A DNA stretch of 12,166 bases, from assembly GCA_023392185.1 (NCBI GenBank), contig JAEVZP010000144.1, positions 1 through 12,166 of the forward strand, read 5' to 3'. This DNA is from Bacteroidota bacterium. Lineage in GTDB: Bacteria > Bacteroidota > Bacteroidia > Chitinophagales > Chitinophagaceae. Of the stretch, positions 7,533 through 12,166 are shown one piece after another (positions within the stretch are counted from its first letter, which is position 1; the number at the start of each line of letters is the position of its first letter). Made by a program: the position numbers and the translations under genes. Below the pieces are notes generated by a model. It searched no databases. It saw only the letters and a list, made by a program, of their open reading frames with translations, and was not told the DNA's origin.

Positions 7533-8765
7533 ATGAAAACATTTTTGACGGCTCTTTTAGGAAGCCTGACTCTTTCAGCCACTGCGCAGTGGACGCCTGC
7601 GCCCACCATTCAGGATGCCTACCAAACGCTCGCTGTGCCCAGCGATAGCCATGTTTTTTGGGCGCCGATGAATAAGAGCATCTATTACTCCCACAACGGA
7701 GGCAACACCTGGCAGTCCTTTGAAACCGAATATGTGTATGAGTTTTTTGAGGACATGGACTTCGTCAACGATTCGGTGGGTTTTATCTGCGGCGGCGGCT
7801 GGTTTACCGAACACCGCAACCTGATCCTGCGCACCACGGATGCCGGCCGATCCTGGCACACGCTCACCCGCGACAGCCTCGGTGCTGCGCAGTTTCTTTT
7901 CAGCAAAATTGATTTTGTGAATATCGACTCCGGCGTCGTTGCAACCAGCTACGGCGAGGAGCTGTTCCGAACCCTGAACGGCGGTGCAACCTGGCAACCC
8001 ATTGCGCCCGCCCCCCCAAACAGCTACACGCTTTCCGACCTGTATTTCTACAATGGCGCACTCGGCTTCCTGACAACTGCCGGCAGCGCAAACCCATCGA
8101 TAAAAGCCAGAATCTACCGGACCACCGACTTCGGCCTCTCGTGGCAGGTAGTAAAGGAATGGGACGACCAGAACAGTTTTTATAAAATTCACTTCACCGA
8201 CGCTCAGAACGGCTTCGTGGGCGGCTCCAACGGGCGACTTTTCCGGACGACGGACGGTGGCACCACCTGGACGGAAACCACTGCCAATCCCGGAAATAAT
8301 ATTACCGCGCTTTGGGCCACCAGTCCCGGCGTGGTTTATTCCAACGTGCTCGGACCGGTTTATACAACCACAAATGCCGGTGCCATGTGGAATCCGCAAC
8401 GGATGACTCCATCAGCCATTGTAACGGACATCCAGTTTTCGCCCAGCGGGCAAACAGGCTTTCTCATTGGAGGCAATCGAATCTATAAAACGAGCAACGG
8501 CAGCGGACCAACTGCGGTGACAAACCCAATGCTTCCGGCACAGATTAAAATCTTTCCGAACCCGGCAAATGGCGTTGTGCAACTGGATTATCCGGCCGAC
8601 GTTACCCTTCAAAATCTTCAGCTTTTGGATGTTTCAGGCCGGGTGGTCCGCGTTTTTGAAAAAGAGTCAAAGCTTTTAAACGTGACCGGATGCACGCCGG
8701 GTACGTATTTCCTACATGTTCAAACCAGCGCCGGAATGCGAATTGAAAAACTGGCTATCCGGTAG
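7533..8765 (+). CDS. Secreted Asp-box beta-propeller protein with T9SS type A sorting domain
   Basis: A 410-residue predicted T9SS cargo. The signal peptide is MKTFLTALLGSLTLSATA (about 1-18). The body carries regularly spaced Asp-box (BNR/Ycf48-like) repeats: SHNGGNTW (53-60), TTDAGRSW (101-108), TLNGGATW (147-154), TTDFGLSW (197-204), TTDGGTTW (239-246), TTNAGAMW (279-286) and a degenerate TSNGSGPT (320-327). This suggests a six- or seven-bladed beta-propeller. No sialidase catalytic residues are evident, so an enzymatic role is not supported. The C-terminus (about 337-410: IKIFPNPANGVVQL, LQLLDVSGRVVRVF, CTPGTYFLHV, RIEKLAIR) is a classical type A sorting domain, normally cleaved after export through the outer membrane. 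The first in-frame ATG precedes the signal peptide. Only a weak -7-like GATATTTG (7503-7510) lies upstream. The ligand is unknown. Confidence 0.88.
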   Translation: MKTFLTALLGSLTLSATAQWTPAPTIQDAYQTLAVPSDSHVFWAPMNKSIYYSHNGGNTWQSFETEYVYEFFEDMDFVNDSVGFICGGGWFTEHRNLILRTTDAGRSWHTLTRDSLGAAQFLFSKIDFVNIDSGVVATSYGEELFRTLNGGATWQPIAPAPPNSYTLSDLYFYNGALGFLTTAGSANPSIKARIYRTTDFGLSWQVVKEWDDQNSFYKIHFTDAQNGFVGGSNGRLFRTTDGGTTWTETTANPGNNITALWATSPGVVYSNVLGPVYTTTNAGAMWNPQRMTPSAIVTDIQFSPSGQTGFLIGGNRIYKTSNGSGPTAVTNPMLPAQIKIFPNPANGVVQLDYPADVTLQNLQLLDVSGRVVRVFEKESKLLNVTGCTPGTYFLHVQTSAGMRIEKLAIR

Positions 8766-8815
8766 TCGACTTAGCGCCTATCCAGAGAATCGAAAACGGG
8801 CTGTTTCGGTCCCAA

Positions 8816-8882
8816 TCTTTTGTCCTCCCGGAACGGGATCTGGACGGCTTGCATAGAGACCCCCTGCCGGGAGGACAAAAGA
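8816..8882. repeat. 16-bp perfect inverted repeat between convergent genes
   Basis: TCTTTTGTCCTCCCGG (8816-8831) and its exact reverse complement (8867-8882) flank 35 nt. A smaller hairpin, TCCCG-GAA-CGGGA, is nested at the left arm (about 8826-8838). The outer ends read TTTTG and CAAAA, giving a T-run after the stem in both directions, so a bidirectional terminator for the Asp-box gene (plus) and the araC gene (minus) is the simplest reading. The long loop is unusual for a terminator; a remnant of a small mobile repeat is an alternative. No gene is visible in the 168-bp gap. Confidence 0.65.
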
Positions 8883-8933
8883 ACCGTAAAATACTCAGCT
8901 CCTTTCACAATCCTTTATTTTTAGGATAGGCTC

Positions 8934-9770
8934 TTAATTCCCGTATTTATAAGCCTTCGGCAGAAAACCGGTTTTCTTTTTAAACCAGTTGGAAAAATGG
9001 GCCGCCTCGGCAAAACCCAGCTCGTAGGCAATTTCCTTCGCGCTTTGGCCTGAAGTACACAGCATCTTTTTGGCTTCCTTCAACGTGCGCTCTGCAATCA
9101 ACTCGCCCACTGTGTACCCCGACGCTTTCTTCACCCGGCTTTGCAGCGTGCGCCCCGAAACATGCAGCAGATCGGCATATTGAGCCACCGTTTTATGGGT
9201 TTTGAAATGCGTTTCAATCAGCCGAACCACCTGGCCTATCAACGGATCATACGTTTTGGGATCGTTGGTTATGGGGTGATTCAGGGTGGCAATTTTCGTT
9301 AAAAATGCCCCGATAAGCTGCAATTGGTACGCGCCTGCCCCGACTGTCTGCAATAATTCAGAAATCAGAAACCGGAAGTCATCCGCCTCGGCAGGATTTA
9401 GGTTGATAACCCTGGAGGAATTAAAAGCCGTATGGAAATCCACGTCGGGCATCACCACGTTGAGCTTGTGGAGAAACTGGTCTTTATACACAATGGCAAA
9501 GCCTGCGGAATCCATGGCACGCTCCAGCCAGTGGAGGTCGCGGGCGGCCAGCAGGTGAATGGCGTTGGACTGCACCGGATGGGCCTTAAAGTTGATGTTG
9601 TGGGTGCCACCGCCATGCGTAAAAAACACCACTTCGTTGTACTCGTGGGCGTGAAAATGATCAAACGGGTAGCTATCCGGGTTATCCAGCCGGACAAACC
9701 GGGCCAGTTGCGCCCGCGCGTCATCGCTGGTGTAGGGATAGGTAGGATAATTTTTAAGCACCGAGGGCAT
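8934..9770 (-). CDS. AraC-family transcriptional regulator
   Basis: A 278-residue DNA-binding regulator. The N-terminal half is cupin-like, with HFHAHEYNEVVFFTHGGGTH (38-57) forming the His-containing strand of an AraC-type sensing domain. The C-terminal half (about 174-276) is the AraC double helix-turn-helix: TVAQYADLLHVSGRTLQSRV (194-213) is the first HTH, and SAKEIAYELGFAEAAHFSNW (243-262) followed by FKKKTGFLPKAYK is the second HTH and family signature. The start is the ATG at 9768-9770. The gene converges with the Asp-box gene and lies downstream of glcD on the same strand, separated from it by a hairpin at 9879-9911, so co-transcription with glcD is unlikely. No neighbour shows an obvious operator, so target genes and effector are unknown. 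Confidence 0.92.
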   Translation of the reverse strand: MPSVLKNYPTYPYTSDDARAQLARFVRLDNPDSYPFDHFHAHEYNEVVFFTHGGGTHNINFKAHPVQSNAIHLLAARDLHWLERAMDSAGFAIVYKDQFLHKLNVVMPDVDFHTAFNSSRVINLNPAEADDFRFLISELLQTVGAGAYQLQLIGAFLTKIATLNHPITNDPKTYDPLIGQVVRLIETHFKTHKTVAQYADLLHVSGRTLQSRVKKASGYTVGELIAERTLKEAKKMLCTSGQSAKEIAYELGFAEAAHFSNWFKKKTGFLPKAYKYGN

Positions 9771-9861
9771 TGGGAAAGATACGGCGTTATTAATTCCTTG
9801 GCGAAACCCCTATTTAAACCGCGGCCTTCTCCGGGTTATTAAAAAGTGTTTTTAAGTCTCT

Positions 9862-9873
9862 ATTTCCGGAAAT
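9862..9873. repeat. ATTTCCGGAAAT palindrome upstream of araC
   Basis: A 12-bp perfect palindrome carrying the TTTCCGGAAA core also seen at 7376-7407, 11453-11462 and in the 11521-11631 array. It lies about 92 bp upstream of the araC ATG and just downstream of the glcD hairpin. Confidence 0.5.
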
Positions 9874-9878
9874 TCCTC

Positions 9879-9911
9879 AAACCTATAAGGTTTCCAAAAC
9901 CTTATAGGTTT
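9879..9911 (-). terminator. 15-bp hairpin downstream of glcD
   Basis: AAACCTATAAGGTTT (9879-9893), loop CCA, and AAACCTTATAGGTTT (9897-9911) form a perfect 15-bp stem with a 3-nt loop, 11 bp past the glcD stop codon. Each arm is itself almost palindromic. Position and stem strength suggest a terminator for glcD, although the following T-run on the minus strand is only TTT within the stem end. Similar ACCTATAAGGT-type hairpins occur between genes in many Bacteroidota. Confidence 0.6.
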
Positions 9912-9922
9912 CTTCGCATCTC

Positions 9923-11383
9923 TTAATCCATAAATATTTTTCCGGGATTGAGAATGCCGTTCGGGTCAAAAACCTTTTTGATATTTTTTTGAAGCGCTAA
10001 GGCCGGTTCGCCAAACACGATCGGCAAATACGCTTTCTGGGAATAGCCGATGCCGTGCTCGCCGGAAATCGTGCCGCCGAGGCGCACCACTTCCCCAAAA
10101 AGGGCTTTGATGGCCACCGGCAAACGCTCGTTCCAGTCGGCGTCGCTGAGGGTTCCTTTCACAATATTGACGTGCAGATTGCCATCGCCTGCGTGGCCAT
10201 AGCACACCGACTGAAAGCCAAATTCCCGGCCCAGCTCTTTTACTTTTTGCAGCAGAACAGGCAGGCGGGCGCGGGGCACTACCGTGTCTTCTTCTTTGTA
10301 GATGCTCTGGCTTTTCACCGCCTCCCCCACCTTGCGGCGCAACTGCCAAAGGCTTTCTTTTTGCGCGGCATCGGTAGCCAGCAAAACGTCCTGCACGCCG
10401 TATTTCTCTTCCAGTAAAAGGGCAATCGCTTCGGCTTCTTCAGCCAGCTTTTGCGGGTCGTTGCCGTCCAGTTCAATCAACAAATGGGCGGCTACCGAAT
10501 CGGGCAGGGCCATGGACGCGCCGGTAAATTTCAGCGCCCATTCCAGTGCGTCGCGCTCCATAAATTCCAGGGCACAAGGCGCAAAACCGGCCAGAAAAAT
10601 GCCGTTTACTGCCGCGCAGGCCGCCGTTGCATCCGCGAAAGGCGCGAGGAGCGTCACGGTGTGGGCCACCGCCGGAATAAGCCGCAAAACGATTTTGGTA
10701 ATCACTGCCAGCGTGCCTTCAGAGCCTACGAGCAGGCCGGTGAGGTTGTAGCCCGTAGCGTTTTTCAGCGTGTTGGCACCCGTCCACATCACCTCGCCGT
10801 TGGGCAGCACGATTTCGAGATTCAGGACGTAATCCTTTACCACACCGTATTTCAGGGCACGCGGACCGCCGCTGTTTTCGCTTACGTTGCCGCCGATAAA
10901 ACAAGAACCTTTGCTCGCCGGGTCGGGCGGGTAGAAAAGGCCTTTTTCCAGAACCGCTTCCTGCAACACCTGCGTAATCACGCCCGGCTCGGTAGTGACC
11001 TGAAAATTTTCGGTGTCAATATCCAGAATGCGGTTCATCCGGCGCATGTCCAGCGAAACGCCGCCATGCACCGGCAGTGCGCCACCGCTGAGGCCCGTTC
11101 CTGCGCCGCGCGGGGTAATAAAAATCCGGTACTCGTTGCAGTAGCGCAGAATGGCGCTCACCTCTTCGGTGCTGACGGGTTCCAGAATGATTTGAGGGTG
11201 AAAACAAAAATCTTCTGTGTGGTCGGAGGCACAGCGGGTGCGGTTTTCCTCGTCCGAGTGTACGCGTTCAGGCGGCAGCAGGGATTGGAAAAACGAAAGG
11301 TGGTTTTCGGCGAGTGGCCCATCCCCGTTCCTCCCTTCCGGGAAGGGAGATGCAGGCTGCAAGCCGACAGGTTTTGTGTTCAT
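9923..11383 (-). CDS. glcD: FAD-linked oxidase, GlcD/D-lactate dehydrogenase-like
   Basis: A 486-residue FAD flavoprotein of the vanillyl-alcohol-oxidase fold that oxidises 2-hydroxy acids such as glycolate or D-lactate. The FAD-binding PCMH domain (about 62-240) has TPRGAGTGLSGGALPVHGG (90-108), GLFYPPDPASKGSCFIGGN (148-166), ENSGGPRALKYGVVKDYVL (169-187) and GYNLTGLLVGSEGTL (211-225). The C-terminal oxidase domain (about 240-482) has EDTVVPRARLP (365-375), CYGHAGDGNLHVNI (394-407, metal/substrate-site histidines), GTISGEHGIG (437-446) and FDPNGILNPGKIF (472-484). Length is normal apart from a low-similarity N-terminal stretch: residues 10-23 (PASPFPEGRNGDGP) are encoded by a palindrome with a G-rich tail and look repeat-derived. 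The ATG at 11381-11383 is the only reasonable start. No GlcE or GlcF gene is adjacent in this window, so substrate and electron partner are not defined. D-2-hydroxyglutarate dehydrogenase is a possible alternative. Confidence 0.9.
   Translation of the reverse strand: MNTKPVGLQPASPFPEGRNGDGPLAENHLSFFQSLLPPERVHSDEENRTRCASDHTEDFCFHPQIILEPVSTEEVSAILRYCNEYRIFITPRGAGTGLSGGALPVHGGVSLDMRRMNRILDIDTENFQVTTEPGVITQVLQEAVLEKGLFYPPDPASKGSCFIGGNVSENSGGPRALKYGVVKDYVLNLEIVLPNGEVMWTGANTLKNATGYNLTGLLVGSEGTLAVITKIVLRLIPAVAHTVTLLAPFADATAACAAVNGIFLAGFAPCALEFMERDALEWALKFTGASMALPDSVAAHLLIELDGNDPQKLAEEAEAIALLLEEKYGVQDVLLATDAAQKESLWQLRRKVGEAVKSQSIYKEEDTVVPRARLPVLLQKVKELGREFGFQSVCYGHAGDGNLHVNIVKGTLSDADWNERLPVAIKALFGEVVRLGGTISGEHGIGYSQKAYLPIVFGEPALALQKNIKKVFDPNGILNPGKIFMD
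11331..11349. repeat. Palindrome inside the glcD N-terminal codons
   Basis: CTCCCTTCC (11331-11339), a central G and GGAAGGGAG (11341-11349) form a perfect 9-bp inverted repeat within codons about 12-18 of glcD. On the minus strand it is followed by a G-rich tail (AACGGGGATGGGC). The same palindrome-plus-G-rich-tail layout recurs at about 11480-11503 and 11630-11659. Confidence 0.6.
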
Positions 11384-11435
11384 GTCTTTGGGGATTTAAC
11401 GGATTCGCCTGCGTGATTCAGAGTGCTCTCAGGGG

Positions 11436-11447
11436 AGAAATATTTCT
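11436..11447. promoter_or_regulatory. 12-bp palindrome upstream of glcD
   Basis: AGAAATATTTCT is a perfect palindrome 53 bp upstream of the glcD ATG, where an operator could lie. There is no second copy in the window to support a regulator site, so the functional call is weak. Confidence 0.25.
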
Positions 11448-11520
11448 GTAAATTTCCGGAAAAAGCCGCTCTTTCAGCCATTCCCAGCCCTTCCCCACAG
11501 GGCAAAACTGACAGAAAAAA

Positions 11521-11631
11521 TACTCTGTTTTCCGGAAATACTTCTTACGTTTTGCGGAAATACTTTTTACGTTTTCCGGAAATACTTCTTACGTTTTCCA
11601 GAAATACTTCTTTTCTACGCTTTCCGGGAAA
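11521..11631. repeat. 22-bp tandem repeat array with TTTCCGGAAA core
   Basis: The unit is TACTTCTTACG followed by TTTTCCGGAAA (22 bp). Copies: a partial first unit (11521-11538), full units at 11539-11560, 11561-11582 and 11583-11604, and a divergent 27-bp last unit (11605-11631). Each unit ends in a palindrome or near-palindrome: TTTCCGGAAA in units 1 and 3, a G or A substitution at one centre position in units 2 and 4, one extra base in unit 5. Spacers are nearly identical between full units. It is not a CRISPR: the units abut directly, with no unique spacers. Confidence 0.85.
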
Positions 11632-11654
11632 ACCCCCTCCTTCGGAGGGGGTTT
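11630..11654 (-). terminator. Hairpin downstream of lysC
   Basis: AAACCCCCTCC (11630-11640), loop TTC, GGAGGGGGTTT (11644-11654): a perfect 11-bp GC-rich stem with a triloop, 49 bp past the lysC stop codon. On the minus strand it ends GGTTTTCCC, a short T-run, so it can act as the lysC terminator. On the plus strand it continues into the G-rich GGGGGAGGCC. Confidence 0.55.
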
Positions 11655-11659
11655 GGGGG

Positions 11660-11699
11660 AGGCCGGGAGGCCGGGAGGCCGGGAGGCCGGGAGGCCGGG
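11660..11699. repeat. 8-bp tandem repeat AGGCCGGG x5
   Basis: Five perfect copies of AGGCCGGG occupy 11660-11699 and end 4 bp before the lysC stop codon (TAG at 11706-11704 on the minus strand). The unit begins as the end of the G-rich tail after the 11630-11654 hairpin, so the array may have grown by slippage from that tail. Confidence 0.9.
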
Positions 11700-11703
11700 A
11701 TAC

Positions 11704-12166
11704 CTATTTAAACACGCATTGAATTGTCTGCCGCGTTTTTTGTTCCAGCAAAATATGGCGGTCGGCGGTAAGCTTGGCGAAGACTTCCGGCGTGTAGTGG
11801 CGGATGGTAAGGAGTTGTACGTCTTCGTTGCGCAGCACGCGGTAGTCTTCCGAAAGGGTTTCTATCAGTCCGGAAAGCTTTTCGCGGTCGTTGTCCATAC
11901 ACACCACAAAAGAGATAGCAGCGTTTTGCAGCAAATTGATTTTGAGTCCCCGTTCCGAAAAAATGCGGTACAGCCGGCTGAGGTTTTCTTCGTTGATAAA
12001 CGAAAAATCGCGGGTGGTGATCTGCAACAGCACTTGGTTCTTCTTCAACACAATCAAGGGCGGGTAGAACAAACTACTCGCCTCCTGATCAATGATAGTT
12101 CCGGTCGCTTCGGGCTTTAAGAAGCACCGCACATGCAGCGGGATCCCTGCGTTTTGGAGCGGCTGA
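11704..12166 (-). CDS. lysC: Aspartate kinase, C-terminal regulatory part (truncated by window edge)
   Basis: The final 154 or so codons of aspartokinase, which phosphorylates L-aspartate as the first step toward lysine, threonine, methionine and diaminopimelate. The minus-strand frame is open to the right edge, so the gene starts outside the window. It reads PLQNAGIPLHVRCFLKPEAT at the left of the fragment, the segment linking the kinase to the regulatory domain. Paired ACT-domain motifs follow: VLKKNQVLLQITTRDFSFI, RLYRIFSERGLKINLLQNAA and ISFVVCMDND in the first, then EDVQLLTIRHYTPEVF and EQKTRQTIQCVFK at the end. These match the Bacteroidota monofunctional aspartokinase C-terminus. An internal GTG at 12132-12130 is not the start, because conserved sequence continues upstream of it. 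The stop is TAG at 11706-11704, just beside the 8-bp repeat array. Whether the kinase is feedback-inhibited cannot be told from the fragment. Confidence 0.92.
   Translation of the reverse strand, partial: QPLQNAGIPLHVRCFLKPEATGTIIDQEASSLFYPPLIVLKKNQVLLQITTRDFSFINEENLSRLYRIFSERGLKINLLQNAAISFVVCMDNDREKLSGLIETLSEDYRVLRNEDVQLLTIRHYTPEVFAKLTADRHILLEQKTRQTIQCVFK

Larger units (their letters stand above)
11384..11703. other. Repeat-rich 320-bp intergenic region between lysC and glcD
   Basis: No gene is supported here. In plus-strand order it holds a 12-bp palindrome (11436-11447), a TTTCCGGAAA copy (11453-11462), a short GCCCT/AGGGC hairpin (11487-11503), a 22-bp tandem array (11521-11631), a strong 11-bp hairpin (11630-11654) and five copies of an 8-bp unit (11660-11699). 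Since lysC and glcD both run on the minus strand, the lysC terminator and glcD promoter must lie here, but I cannot find an exact TAnnTTTG in front of glcD. An open frame across the array (11423-11722, plus) encodes only low-complexity repeats and is not a gene. Confidence 0.75.

Noticed and set aside
9839..9855. TTAAAAA-GTG-TTTTTAA hairpin upstream of araC
   Set aside because: Perfect but only 7 bp and AT-only, easily expected by chance in AT-rich intergenic DNA; no T-run or neighbouring signal supports a function.
10451..11416. 321-residue plus-strand open frame opposite glcD
   Set aside because: Antisense shadow of a clearly conserved FAD oxidase; it has no recognisable family features.
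11443..11517. TTTCTGT / ACAGAAA inverted repeat flanking 61 nt
   Set aside because: 7-bp arms at that distance are likely chance, and no target duplication or second copy is seen.
11521..11631. Possible CRISPR array
   Set aside because: Units are directly adjacent with no unique spacers, too short and too few, and there are no cas genes.
11423..11722. 99-residue open frame across the repeat region, plus strand
   Set aside because: It is made of the 22-bp and 8-bp tandem repeats (low-complexity Arg/Gly/Pro/Ser text) and overlaps the lysC end; no domain, promoter or family likeness.
12130..12132. GTG as start of a small 142-residue protein at the right edge
   Set aside because: Conserved aspartokinase sequence (PLQNAGIPLHV) continues upstream in the same frame to the window edge, so this is an internal codon of lysC.

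Overview
The window looks like chromosomal DNA from a GC-rich member of the Bacteroidota, most likely a Chitinophagia or Saprospiria-type lineage. Four things point there. It carries a gingipain-type (C25) sortase-like protein and a PorG-like outer-membrane protein, both linked to the type IX secretion system (T9SS), which is restricted to this phylum. It encodes an Asp-box protein with a C-terminal T9SS type A sorting domain. Genes lack Shine-Dalgarno sites and several are preceded by TAnnTTTG-type -7 promoter elements. The lysC, glcD and tyrS products read like their Bacteroidota orthologues. The species cannot be named from sequence alone.

Layout: (1) 1-435, minus: the N-terminal 145 codons of tyrS, running off the left edge. 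(2) 436-570: a divergent promoter region with one -7 element per direction and a hairpin in the tyrS leader. (3) 571-5655, plus: a 1694-residue secreted C25 peptidase of the PorU2 type. (4) 5708-6577, plus: a PorG/DUF6089-like outer-membrane protein, closed by a strong intrinsic terminator. (5) 6715-7302, plus: a DUF502 inner-membrane protein with a forced GTG start 4 nt after a -7 element, so probably leaderless. (6) 7533-8765, plus: a secreted beta-propeller protein with Asp-box repeats and a T9SS sorting domain. (7) 8934-9770, minus: an AraC-family regulator convergent with it, with a 16-bp inverted repeat between the two. (8) 9923-11383, minus: a GlcD-like FAD-linked oxidase. (9) 11384-11703: a 320-bp repeat-rich intergenic region. 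(10) 11704-12166, minus: the C-terminal ACT region of aspartate kinase (lysC), running off the right edge.

How the genes work together: the PorU2-like and PorG-like proteins are plausible parts of one secretion and surface-attachment machine, and the Asp-box protein carries the tag that such a machine recognises. The tyrS, lysC, glcD, DUF502 and araC genes are ordinary metabolic or regulatory neighbours with no evident link to secretion.

The least ordinary content is non-coding: a 22-bp tandem array built on a TTTCCGGAAA palindrome, copies of the same palindrome in other intergenic gaps, a family of palindromes with a G-rich tail (one apparently read through as part of the GlcD N-terminus), and an 8-bp repeat present five times right after the lysC stop codon. 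I see no rRNA, tRNA, CRISPR array, transposase, phage or recognisable defence genes.
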